NCBI GenBank assembly: GCA_963693315.1
Contig: OY856188.1
Span: 215,706,495 to 215,770,494, forward strand
Source of the DNA: Diogma glabrata
Lineage: Eukaryota > Arthropoda > Insecta > Diptera > Cylindrotomidae
Direction of reading: 5' to 3'
DNA: 64,000 bases
Numbering within the stretch: the first letter of the stretch is position 1; every line of letters begins with the position of its first letter. The translations under genes and the position numbers were made by a program. The notes below the pieces were generated by a model that worked only from the letters and a program-made list of their open reading frames with translations, did not search any database and had not been told where the DNA came from. Shown in pieces: positions 24,001 through 35,900 of the stretch.

Positions 24001-24127
24001 TGCCGCAGGAGATACGTTTGCAGATGATCCTCCTGCTGCTCAAGTACTTGATAAAGATATGTGCATACGTCAACTAAAATACAGACAGTATACTATAACT
24101 GAAATTTTTAGGAAAAGAATGAATTAA
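24001..24127 (+). CDS. Candidate terminal coding exon (unknown protein)
   Basis: After a pyrimidine-rich stretch ending TACTAG|TGCC, one frame is open for 41 codons to TAA at 24125: 'AAGDTFADDPPAAQVLDKD' then 'MCIRQLKYRQYTITEIFRKR'. The base composition (balanced GC, codon-like pattern) differs sharply from the surroundings, which is what marks it as possible coding sequence. It would be the last exon of a host gene on the plus strand, with upstream exons outside recognised sequence. I do not recognise the protein. It could equally be an old pseudogene or transposon exon. Confidence 0.3.
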
Positions 24128-24351
24128 ATTTAAATTTACAAATTTTGTAGATACCGCTATATTGTTCCAAATTCACAATGTTAGTTATTAAATGTTATTT
24201 TGGATAAAATTTCAATCTTATTATTATTTGGTTTTGTGAATATGTTTGTATGTCGACAAAATAAATTTTTAGTTAGTTCGCGTTAAATACGTGGCAATGA
24301 CATATGTGATATGATAGAGTGTCAACCAATAAACATAATTTTTATTTTTAG

Positions 24352-24473
24352 ATGAAATACATTATTTTTGCGATTATTTACCCGACTCTTTCACTTAATA
24401 GCTTAGGATACTATAATACATCCTTATCATCGGATTATGAATTTATCATCATCGCCGTACTTTTATTTCCCAG
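24352..24473 (+). CDS. Candidate exon with good splice signals (unknown)
   Basis: The segment is bounded by TTTTTATTTTTAG on the left and CAG|GTATGT, a near-consensus donor, on the right. The frame beginning with ATG at 24352 is open to the donor ('MKYIIFAIIYPTLSLNSLGY'), hydrophobic at its start like a signal peptide. A second frame reads 'EIHYFCDYLPDSFT' then stops. Either reading is possible, and neither matches a family I know. It lies 225 bases after the previous candidate. Confidence 0.25.
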
Positions 24474-24756
24474 GTATGTATGTATACAATATCAATTAAT
24501 ATACATAAGCTCTCATCATCAACATTATTTTCAAATTTAACAAGTTTGCATTTATATTTCTATAGAATGAAGTTGACAGATTTATTTTTAAATTTGAATG
24601 AAATTCTTATCTTTCCGTTATAAAAATTGAATTAATTCAGGAAACAGTCAGGAAACAATTTTTTATTGATAAAATGTAAGTATTTTTAGTCAAAATATTT
24701 CAAAAACTTTTACTATTTTAATCAACTGCCAATATAAACAAAATAAACAACGGACC

Positions 24757-25135
24757 AATCTTCGACCCGTATCGGCGAGCCAAATCTTGGCTAGTTAACT
24801 TCGGTTTCAGTCTGGGCCAGTTGTAAATGCCTAGACTGAACGAAGATTTAGTTTATTATATTACGCGTTATTCACCAGGTTAATACATTGTAAACATGTG
24901 CAAGCCATATTATATTTATTTGTATTTTTATGGTAGTCTTTCCACACATTTAAGGGACGTCTGGGCAAAAAATTGGTTTGGAAGACCTGACTCAAGTCTT
25001 ATTTGCCAGACTTTGCCCAAGCCTGGTTTGCCAGACTTGGCCCAAACTTGGGCCGTTTGAAAATGTTAAGCCTGGCCCAAACCCCAAAAGCTGTGGCGCG
25101 AGCTTATCCCAAGCTTAGTCCATTAGCTTTTTCTT
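24757..25135. repeat. GC-richer patch of short degenerate direct and inverted repeats
   Basis: CAATCTTCG at 24757 is matched by CGAAGATTT at 24841. From 24960 the words GCCAGACTT, TTGCCCAA and CTTGGCCCAAACTTGGG recur in both orientations. An open frame through this patch (from 25003) is not convincing as a gene. Probably the remains of a MITE-like element. Confidence 0.5.
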
Positions 25136-25271
25136 ACCCGGGATCTGACAAATTGTTTATTAATATCGGTTTATATCAAATGTTTGGAGGGATCAGTTGG
25201 TAATTTGTAAGTTTGTTTTAATTTTTGATTTTGATGCGAATTAGCTTAAGCTATGCCACTAAAAATGGCAG

Positions 25272-25369
25272 TGAGATATCATCACTAGCCAAGGTGTTAT
25301 CTTGAGGGTGCTGGTGAAATCAATTCAGTAAACGCTAGCACCCTCCACCTTAGCTATGTAGTATCTCTT
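25272..25369. repeat. Imperfect hairpin, arms ~37 bp
   Basis: Left arm TGAGATATCATCACTAGCC then AAGGTG, and GAGGGTGCTGG after a 7-base insert, pairs with right arm CGCTAGCACCCTCCACCTT then AGCTATGTAGTATCTC. A stem-loop about 98 bases long, possibly a MITE relic. Confidence 0.65.
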
Positions 25370-26040
25370 TATTAAAGAAATGAACTTTATATGTGGATTT
25401 TAACCATTAAGAAAGACAGTGTATCCACTGGCTTTTTGGCAATTACATTTTAGTTTTGTACCTGCAAATATTTAGGATTTGCTTTTCACCGCATATTTTA
25501 TTTTTTATTATGTTATGCTTGATAAATGTCGGAGGTTTGGGGTTATTCTTTATAAAAAAAAACAAACAAATTGCGTCCATTAACACCTCAGAACTATGTA
25601 TATTGTTGTTGGGTACTTCATATACTTCATTGAAATGTACTTCATTTAACTCTTTCTACAATACAATACTAACTCTTACTACAACACAACACATTTTGTT
25701 TTTGAAATAAAACCTATATTATATTTATAAAAACAATATTCATTTGATGTTGTGTATCGTACTATAGTTGTTTTGTTTCCAAACAACCAAAAAAACATTT
25801 TTTTAAAAGTTGTTCGAGCGTATGCTAAATTTATGACATCAGGTTTTTCAAAAGTGTGAATGAGTGTAGAATTTGTGTGATAATTCAGTTTGTATCCATA
25901 TAATCTAAGTGATGGTTTGTGGGATATGAGTGTAGTTTAGATAAAACAGACGACGATTTAATGATAGACTAAAGAAAATAACTAAAACCTCAGACCACTT
26001 ATTTAGAAACTACCCACTAACCCGGTTAAATACTAAATCG
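25370..26040. other. No recognisable feature
   Basis: AT-rich sequence. An open stretch at 25456-25710 has a hydrophobic start but no domain and no splice context that I would trust. Confidence 0.5.
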
Positions 26041-26499
26041 ATTCGGGCTTTCAAGCTTGAGATGTGTTCGATAGCTGTCCTGGAAGTGTGTCAAAAAATC
26101 GTCAAGTGTGTCAAAACAATTAAATTTGCATATTTTTTAATTTTATATTTTTAAGTGATTACGAGTAGGAACATTGAATTTGGAGAAATCTTGATGGTCG
26201 GGGTTGGTATGTGAGACCAAAATGTGGATTATTGTATTAAAAGTTGGTCAAAAAAATGTTGTCAGGTGTGTCAAAAGAATGATTTTCATTTTTTTTACTC
26301 ATTTTTTTTGGAAAGAAAATGAAATTAATTATTTGTATGACATAAAATGTTATCGAACATCAAATTGGACATGGAAATTTTTGTTTTGTTACAATTTTTG
26401 AAATATTTTTGGAATTTTGAAAAAAGTTTGTATTTTTGATTTTGTAAGAATTTTCGGAATATTTTTAGAGTTTTGAAAAAGTTTAAATTTTTTTTTAAA

Positions 26500-26765
26500 T
26501 CGGTGAAGCCGTTTATTTTGACAATACATTTTTGTAGGTGTTTTTTGCTAATATTGTTTAAATTGTATAATTATCATTTTCTGTTCTGTATAGTTGAATA
26601 TTTTTTTGTTCTGACCTGAGGATAGCTTATGTTAAAAGCAGAAGCATGTCGTCAAATAAATAAAAATATTTTGAAAAATTTGAACTAAAAAGCTTAATTT
26701 ATATATTTTTGGACTTAAACGATGAAAACAAATAAACATTAAATCGTCCAATAAAATAAAAAAAT
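26500..26765 (+). mobile_element. Diverged Penelope-like element end (terminal repeat only)
   Basis: Similar in order to 6520-6643 plus the copy A upstream region: a hammerhead-like stretch, then TTTTTGGACT, AACGA, AAAACAA and TCGTCCAAT at matching spacing (compare 2730-2790 on the minus strand). No RT coding sequence remains, so this is a solo end or extreme truncation of a related but different PLE subfamily. Confidence 0.7.
26601..26665 (+). ncRNA. Decayed hammerhead ribozyme
   Basis: GAC (26613-26615) pairs with GTC (26651-26653) as the base of stem I; CTGAGGA 26616-26622; stem II GCTT/AAGC (26625-26628 with 26636-26639); GAAG in place of GAAA (26641-26644); minimal stem III with a G-U pair; C26650 at the cleavage position. 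Stem I beyond three pairs is poor. The architecture is the same as in the intact PLE ribozymes; activity is doubtful. Confidence 0.65.
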
Positions 26766-27473
26766 ATTATTTAAATTTTTGTTTTATTATAATTTTTGAA
26801 ATATTTTTGGAATTTTGAAGAAAGCTTGTATTTTTGATTTTGTTATAGTTTTTGCGATATTTTTAGAATTTTGGAAAAAGTTTTTGAATTTTGAATTTTT
26901 GATTTTGAAAAAGTTTCAATTTTTGATTTTTGAGTTTTGAAAAAAATTTGTACTTTTGATTTTGTTATAATATTTTGAAATATTATTGGAATTATAAAAA
27001 AAGTTTGTATTTTTGATATAATTTTTGCAAGATTTTTAGCATTTTGAAAAAGTTTTAATTTTTGATTTTATTATAATTTTTGCAATATTTTTAGAATTTT
27101 GGAAAAAGCTTGAACTTTTGAATTTGTGAATTAAAAAATTTTGCAATTGTTTTAGAATTTTGAAAAAGATTTCAATTTTTGATTTTGTCAGAATTTTCGG
27201 AATATTTTTAGAATTTTGAAAAAGTTTAAATTTTTGATTTTATTATAATTTTTGGAATTTTGAAAAAAGTTTGTACTTTTGATTTTGTTATAATTTTTGA
27301 TATATATTAAGATTTTTGAAAAAAGTTTGAAATTTTGCGCCATGAATTTTTGCAATATTTTTAAAAATTTGAAAACATTTAAATTTTTGATTTTATTATA
27401 ATTTTTGGCAGTATGAAAAAAATTTATATTTTTGATTTTGTTATAATTTTTGCAATACTATATGAATATTGGA

Positions 27474-27618
27474 AAATAGTATATTTTCCTACAAGAGATG
27501 AAAACATTGTTTTTTTCGTGAGTAAATATTTGTTCACGAGACGCGCTAGCGTCGAGTGAGACATGTTTACGAACGAAAAACGTTTTTATCTCGCGTAGGA
27601 AATGCAATTTTTTCTATG
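27474..27618. repeat. Palindromic MITE-like hairpin
   Basis: Arms of about 70 bp around the centre CGCGCTAGCG (27542-27551). TTTCCTAC(A)-AGAGATGAAAAC on the left pairs with GTTTTTATCTCGCGTAGGAAA on the right. The termini resemble those of the hairpin at 51706-51850 (AATAGTATA on the left, TTTTTCTAT on the right). Confidence 0.7.
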
Positions 27619-28275
27619 ATACTAATATATAATCGATATTTACTATAAATTATAAAGTTATAAATCGACAACAAAACACTCAAAATTTATATTCTATTTT
27701 TTCATGGCTACGTTATTTAAAATACTTTGTAAAATTATATGAAAAACCATAGCAACTATAATTTGTTATTTTTTTACACTAGTGAGTTTAGCTTTCGCAT
27801 AGAAAAAGTTTCAACTTTTGATTTTGTTATAATTTTTACAATATTCTTAGAATTTTGAAAAAAGTTTAAATTTTTGATTTTATTTAATTTATACAATATG
27901 TTTGGAATTTTGAAAGAAATATGAATTTTTGGTTTAGTAATATTTTCTTGAAACGCTATATGGAGAGGTTTTTGAGTAGTTTTCTGGGTGTATCATCTTT
28001 TCACTAAGTTATAATAATATATGATCTGTTATAATTTTTCAGGCAAAATATTAATATTTCGTGTTTGTTTTGTAATAAATTTCTAAACAGAAATAATATA
28101 TACTTGTTCTTTAACAAAGAGTTTTATGTTTGATATACATCGCTGCCCAAAACTAAAAACAATGTCCTAATAAAAGATTTTTGCCGAAAAATATACCAAA
28201 ATCCTTAACCCAGACCGAAGACTTGATATCTCAGAGCTGTGAGATTTCAATCCCTTCATATTTTACTGTTTGTAT

Positions 28276-31200
28276 AGAAGCAAATTTGAATCTGGATGGT
28301 GTATATAGAAGCAAATTTGAATATCGGAAATCATTACCGAAAGTTGTAATGCGCGTTATTAGGAGCTTACTAGAAACGCATAATTAAAGACGTTTTGTTG
28401 GAGAAACTTGCTAACACTTTTTATTTGTTGAATTTCAACCGTAGAAAGAGGAGTTGGGAGTAAGCTAGGATCACAATCTCATATAAATGTAGCTTAACTC
28501 AAATTTATAAAAGTGATCCTTCAATGAAAATGAGTTTTCAAACACGTGTTTCGAGTATTTATTTTCACCAAAACTGAATTAATTAATTTAAAAAAAAAAA
28601 GTATTAGCATAAACCATAAAGTTAAGCTAAAAGAAAAATGTAAATGAGTAACACAAATCACGCATTTTATCGAGTTTTCTCATCGAGTAGACATAACTTT
28701 AATGTGGAATATGGAATGGTTGTAGTGCTTTTTTTATTTATCTGTTTATTTTTTTGTTTTGTTCTTTCAGTGCTATAAAATTTAGTTTTTTGTGCGCAGA
28801 TGAGATTTTTTTTGTATTTTCCCCAGTTTTTTATCCTTACTCGAATAAGATTTTCCTTGTACATAATTATAAAAGGCGACGGAAAAGTGTCTAAAAAGAG
28901 AAACAGTTATGTATATATAAATTCGACATTCATATACAATCAAATAGGAAACTATTCCCGAAGCTTTTATGGAATATAAAAAAGAGCGTATGTATTTGTT
29001 GTTTTGTTACATTTCTAAGCTCTCCTATCAGTTGTAGTCCGGATTTTTATTGAAGCAAAAGTGATAAAATTAATTTTTATAAAATAAAATTTTGTCGTTA
29101 CATTTTTTTTGTTTTAAAATGATTTATTTTAATTGATTTATTCGAACAAAATCATTGATAGATTTATAAAATAAAGTAAACATTTTTGTTTTAACGTTTC
29201 GAAATGGTTTTGATTCTTGATTTTAAAATTGTGCAAAAATTATCGTTTTGTATTCAATCAATCATTCTTAATGTGATAAATTATAAACATGGCAAAAAGT
29301 AATCTTATAAATTGAATGAATGATAAAATTTGGTTTTATTTTAACACCACCGTACCGAAAACTGTGAAAAGACGTTAAAGATAAAAAAAGCTCTTAAAAT
29401 TTGACGGGCTAAAGACGGTTTTATTTTTTGTGTGTATTTTATATGTGTTTTTTATAGTATAGTTCCTAATAGCTTGTGAAATAAAAAGAAAACGGATATT
29501 TGGATTTGATTTGGATTATATTAAAAAATATTTTTAAATAAATTATATTTGAAAACGAACAATAATGATTTAAATTAATTTGAAAATAATATTTTGTGTT
29601 TATTGGTGATTAAGTTTAAGTTCGCTTAAATTTTTTCGGTGACAAATTTGAATGTAAGTATATTCTTTTTTGGATCTAGCTATGAAACCTCTATAGCTAT
29701 TGTTCAGGCAGGTTAGGATTTTGAACTACTTAAACTTTTTCGATATTTGTTTTTATATTAAACATATTATTGATCTTTATTCCCAATGTTTACAATTTAT
29801 ATTCATCAAAATATAAAATTGGATATGCGAGAATAATTTCACAAAGTTTTTAAAAAGTCTCAAGAGAAAACAAAAAGATTCTTTTGAACATATTTGCTTA
29901 GATATACTTTAAAGTTTAAAGAATATTTCTGCTGAAGGTTTAGAAAAGATTATCGAATAAGTACAAATTAACACATATTCAACAACTTATAAAAAAGTGT
30001 TGTGTAATAGAGATTATAAAATGAATGAACAAATAAACACAATATAAGAGGGTACTGTTATAACAATGAATTGTCATAAATACAGACAATAATACTCCAT
30101 ACACGGACGATTATAGATTTTTCAGGAGTTTAAATTAATTAACGTTGTATCCCAAGGCTGAGTTCTTTCCCCAACTTATTTATCCAAACTTTATGTGAAT
30201 AGAATATTGTGTTGGCATCCATAGTCTCGAATAGCTTCAATCCATAACAGATTAAAAATGGTTCTTGAACGTCACAGAACGGGTTTTGTTGGGGAACATA
30301 GGAACATTTTTAAAGGTATATTTGTGATGTTGTGACTCATACATTAATTCCAATTACACAACCCTTTTTATTATAAAATAAACTCTGAGCTGTAATGGAT
30401 TCCAAATCCAAAAAGGTATGCCTACTTCTTATTGTAAAATAAACCAAACAAAGTTGACCTTAAGAATCAATTGACCAAATTTAGTTAATCATTAAAGTGT
30501 TGATATTATTGTAATATATTTTCTTTTTGCTATAGGGCGAGAGTTAAAATCCATGTACAATAAGGTTTCAGAATCATAAGGTTTCAGAATAAAAATTTTT
30601 CAGATATGTTCAAAATGATATGTTTTTATAAAAATCAGGGAAAATGATTAATACATTACCTCCTAATTAAATCTAATTTGAACCAAAATAATTTGATTTT
30701 TTCTTTTATCTTGGCTTCATTCCGAAAATATGGTAAATTTTCGGCCCACCTGTGTATTGAAAAAAATAAATAACCACCTAAATTGAACTAATGAGCAAAA
30801 TCAAGCTGTTTTGTATATTTTTTACGTAATTATTATACATTTATATAAATAAAGCCTAACTATTTTGGATTACATACTTACCCTCTATCAATAAAAATTT
30901 AAACTAGACTAATAAAAATAATCCCACCCACAGATTATAAGATTAACTTTTTCTACATAACCTTTTTTTGTTTTATCGTTTGATTTTGTGTTATATTTTT
31001 TAAAATATTTTAAGTCATCACATCGTCTCTAAATGTAGATGATTGTTAAGTTAGTTATTGAATATTGTTATGGTAACGTACAAATGTGTTATATGATAAA
31101 AGATTTATCCTCACCTCGTCGTTCTTTAAATCATTTGATATAATTTACCGAACATATTTTATTAACAAAATTGTAATTGAACCTCAATTGTCAAAGAATG

Positions 31201-32833
31201 TTTTGTAAATTAAATAAGAAATTCTACACGTTGATGACTTGTTGACACCGCTAGCATGAATCTAAAATATCGTACTAACTTTAGGTAAGACGAATTTTGT
31301 TCCTAAATTAATTACATGATAATTTTAGTATATAATATAGCAAGCAAAAACAGGTAACAATCACAACATCAGATTTCATGTAGTCGATTTCAATGAACTT
31401 AATGGATCCAAAATCTTTTGTTACTAAATATATTTGCTTCTAATACAAACGAAGCAAAATTTAATCACATTGATTTATTTTAACGAATGTACACAAATAA
31501 AATAAAATAACGAATTAAAATTACTATTACAAGTAGAAGGAGTGAAATCGAGGAAGAATTGGTAAACTGTAAAAATTCAAATTTTTTAAATTTCCCGAAA
31601 ACATCCAGAGTCATATATCTATATATAAATACGCAAGCATAATTTTTGCGGTACAATTTTAAAATATTTGCTCCGTCAAAAGTGTGGCAATATGTATATT
31701 GTAGGAAAGGTCTTGAGTAGTAGATGTTCCGAAAAATACTTTTTTTTGAATTTTGACGATTTTTTCAGAAAAAATGGCAAAAATGTGATAATTGTGTTTT
31801 TTGAGTTTTTTGTTCGGTTATTTTGTTTTTTTTTCAAGGTATTTGGTTCACAATTCAAAATCAGTCTATAATAATTAATTAAACTCTGAAATAATGTGTT
31901 GTAGCTATTCGGCTAGGAGGTCTATTTACAATTTCTATTTACAATGGCCGAATTTCGGCCACTGGGCGATTCCTAGTTGGGTATAAATCTAACAACTACG
32001 GAATAATATTGACAAGTTTTTCTACTTTCCTTCAAATTGACTGTGCTCTCAATTCGATAAACGTAATGCTTAAGCCTTCTTCTGGCTACGATCACTGATT
32101 AGTAAGCAAAAACCAAAGGTTTTATAATGAATTCAACACCACTATTGTTTCACAACCACAGAAAAACACTTTCTGCTAACAATATTCTTTAACAAGAATT
32201 TTCAACAGCTTCAAAAACTACAACGGTTGATTGTAGAAATTTGCAGATCACAAAGTCCAAAATAATACACAAAATTTCTCTTAAATAACACTTAAACCTT
32301 TATTCACAACTAAATTTCATTTAACATAATCACATTCCATTTAAACTTTTATACTATCGGTATCACAGTTTAATTTAAATTATAGCTTTAAATTATCACA
32401 GTCTAGTTTAATACTAACTATTATTTCGCATTCCTTATTTAAGGAATTCCTTAAATATAATTCTGTGTAGTTTCTCAAATATTCTAGGTAAATCCAAAAT
32501 TGCTATATAAAGAAAACTCCAGAAATTCTAAATTACCTACGAATTATATAATATTATAATATAATTATATTTCACGTTTTGACCCTTTTTCTTGGAAACA
32601 ATGTGTCGTTGATTTTAGTATTGAAATATTGTATAGGAGAAATTGAGGTTGAATACAATTTTTTTTGTATTTCATTGCGATTATATAGAATCGCAACAAG
32701 ATATTGCTGCAAAATTAACAGTTTCAAAGTGAAGCTTTGATGTAGATTTACAAGTAGAAGAAGTGATTATTCAGAGCGTATAACTCAAAGTAAACTGCTG
32801 AACAAGTTTTAAAAAATTGTGGACTAGACCCTA
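28276..32833. other. Long stretch without recognised features
   Basis: 4.5 kb of AT-rich DNA with stops in all frames, short homopolymers and no domain, terminal repeat or RNA gene that I can support. It may be single-copy intergenic or intronic sequence. Confidence 0.5.
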
Positions 32834-32880
32834 TTAAAGTTAGCCGAAAGTTTCCAGCCGAAAATCGATAATGCAGATTT
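32834..32880 (+). repeat. Satellite-border motif
   Basis: AGCCGAAAGTTTCCAGCCGA then AAATCGATAATGCAGA, which recurs at 40751 within the far end of the array and in mirror image near 46850. It marks the edge of the satellite domain and hints at an ancestral longer repeat. Confidence 0.65.
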
Positions 32881-32949
32881 TTAATAAAATGTCATCCGAA
32901 AGAGACAACACTAACTAAAAAATAGCCAAAATTTAGAAGTTCAAAAGTA

Positions 32950-35900
32950 ATCTATGGGAAAAAGTTTGGGTAAAGCTTCAAGTAGAAAATCTCGGAAAAT
33001 TCGATTTTCTAAATTTGGTATTAGCACTGTAAAAACCTTGCCTTTAAAGTGTTATGTCTGGGGATAGATCGAATTGATGACAATGGTCCATTGCTATCTC
33101 TTGGAAAAATATTGGGTCAAGTTTCATGTGGGAAATCTCGGAAAATTCGATTTTCTAAATTTTGTATTGGCACTGTAAAAACCTTGCCTTTAAAGTGTTA
33201 TGTCTGGAGATAGATCGAATTGATGACAATAGTCAATGGAAATCTCTTGGAAAAATATTGGGTCAAGTGTCATGTGGGAAATCTCGGAAAATTCGATTTT
33301 CTAAATTTTGTATTAGCATTGTAAAAACCTTGCCTTTAAAGTGTTATGTCTGGAAATAGATCGAATTGATGACAATGGTCTAAAGCTATCTCTTGGAAAA
33401 ATATTGGGTCAAGTTTCATGTGGGAAATCTCGGAAAATTCGATTTTCTAAATTTTGTATTAGCACTGTAAAAACCTTGCCTTTAAAGTGTTATGTCTGGA
33501 GATAGATCGAATTGATGACAATGGTCTATAGCTATCTCTTGGAAAAATATTGGGTCAAGTTTCATGTGGGAAATCTCGGAAAATTTGATTTTCTGAATTT
33601 GGTATTAGCACTGTGAAATTTTTGCCTTTAAAGTGTTATGTCTATAGATAGATCGAATTGATGACAATAGTCAATAGCAATCTCTTGGAAAATTATTGGG
33701 TCAAGTTTCATGTGGGAAATCTCGGAAAATTCGATTTTCTAAATTTTGTATTAGCACTGTAAAAACCTTGCCTTTAAAGTGTTATGTCTGGAGATAGATC
33801 GAATTGATGACAATGGTCTATAGCTATCTCTTGAAAAAATATTGGGCCAAGTTCCATGTGGGAAATCTCGGAAAATTCGATTTTCTAAATTTGGTATTAG
33901 CACTGTGAAACCCTTGCCTTTAAAGTGTTATGTCTGGAGTTAGGTTAAATTGATGACAATGGTCTATAGCAATCTTTTGGAAAAATATTGGGTCAAGTTT
34001 CATGTGGGAAATCTCGGAAAATTCGATTTTCTAAATTTTGTATTAGCATTGTAAAAACCTTGCCTTTAAAGTGTTATGTCTGGAAATAGATCGAATTGAT
34101 GACAATGGTCTAAAGCTATCTCTTGCAAAAATATTGGGTCAAGTTTCATGTGGGAAATTTCGGAAAATTCGATTTACTAAATTTTGTATTAGCACTGTAA
34201 AAACCTTGCCTTTAAAGTGTTACGTCTGGAGATATATCGAATTTATGAAAATGGTCTATAGTTATCTCTTGGAAAAATATTGGGCCAATTTTCATGTGGG
34301 AAATCTCGGAAAATTCAATTTTCTAAATTTTGTATTAGCACTGTGAAATTTTTGTCTTTAAAGTGTTATGTCTGAAGATGGACCGAATTGATGACAATGG
34401 TCTATTGCTATCTCTTGGAAAAATATTGGGTCAAGTTTCATGTGGGAAATCTCGGAAACTTCGAATTTTCTAAATTTTGTATTAGCACTGTAAAAAACTG
34501 GCCTTTAAAGTGTTATGTCTGGAGATAGATTGAATTGATGACAATGGTCTATAGCAATCTCTTGAAAAAATATTGGGCCAAGTTTCATGTGGGAAATCTC
34601 GGAAAATTTGATTTTTTAAATTTTGTATTAGCACTGTAAAACCCTTGCCTTTAAAGTGTTATGTCTTAAGATAGGTTGAATTGATGTTAATGGTCTATAG
34701 CAATCTTTTGGAAAAGTATTGGGTCAAGTTTCATGTGGGAAATCTCGGAAAATTCGATTTTCTAAATTTGGTATTAGCACTGTAAAAACCTTGCCTTTAA
34801 AGTGTTATGTCTGGAAATAGATCGAATTGATGACAATGGTCTATAGCTATCTCTTGAAAAAATATTGGGCCAAGTTCCATGTGGGAAATCTCGGAAAATT
34901 CGATTTTCTAAATTTTGTATTAGCACTGTAAAAACCTTGCCTTTAAAGTGTTATGTCTGGAGTTAGGTTGAATTGATGACAATGGTCTATAGCAATCTTT
35001 TGGAAAAATATTGGGTCAAGTTTCATGGGGGAAATCTCGGAAAATTCGATTTTCTAAATTTTGTATTAGCATTGTAAAAACCTTGCCTTTAAAGTGTTAT
35101 GTCTGGAAATAGATCGAATTGATGACAATGGTCTAAAGCTATCTCTTGCAAAAATATTGGGTCAAGTTTCATGTGGGAAATTTCGGAAAATTCGATTTAC
35201 TAAATTTTGTATTAGCACTGTAAAAACCTTGCCTTTAAAGTGTTACGTCTGGAGATATATCAAATTTATAAAAATGGTCTATAGCTATCTCTTGGAAAAA
35301 TATTGGGCCAATTTTCATGTGGGAAATCTCGGAAAATTCAATTTTCTAAATTTTGTATTAGCACTGTGAAATTTTTGTCTTTAAAGTGTTATGTCTGAAG
35401 ATGGACCGAATTGATGACAATGGTCTATTGCTATCTCTTGGAAAAATATTGGGTCAAGTTTCATGTGGGAAATCTCGGAAACCTCGAATTTTCTAAATTT
35501 TGTATTAGCACTGTAAAAAACTTGCCTTTAAAGTGTTATGTCTGAAGATAGGTTGAATTGATGTTAATGGTCTATAGCAATCTTTTGGAAAAGTATTGGG
35601 TCAAGTTTCATGTGGGAAATCTCGGAAAATTCGATTTTCTAAATTTTGTATTAGCACTGTAAAAACCTTGCCTTTAAAGTGTTATGTCTGAAAATAGATC
35701 GAATTGATGACAATGGTCTATAGCTATCTCTTGAAAAAATATTGGGCCAAGTTCCATGTGGGAAATCTCGGAAAATTCGATTTTCTAAATTTTGTATTAG
35801 CACTGTAAAAACCTTGCCTTTAAAGTGTTATGTCTGGAGATAGATCGAATTGATGACAATAGTCAATAGCAATTTCTCGGAAAAATATTGGGTCAAGTTT

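Larger units (their letters stand above)
26041..28275 (+). repeat. Dispersed repeat family, copy 2, expanded by an internal minisatellite
   Basis: The ends match copies 1 and 3: 'GGAAGTGTGTCAAAAAATCG' near 26085 and 'CATCGCTGCCCAAAACTAAA' near 28139, with 'CTTGATATCTCAGAG' after. The interior (26370-27475 and 27795-27960) is a degenerate tandem array of roughly 50-60 bases per unit built on TTTTTGATTTTGTTATAA, TTTTTGCAATATTTTT and GAATTTTGAAAAAGTTT. Copies 1 and 3 carry only a few units. Two insertions interrupt the array: a PLE end and a hairpin. Confidence 0.75.

Noticed and set aside
31880..32300. Possible LTR or retrotransposon end near CAATGGCCGAATTTCGGCCA
   Set aside because: Only a short palindrome (GGCCGAAATTCGGCC-like) is visible; no matching second LTR, primer-binding site or coding region was found.
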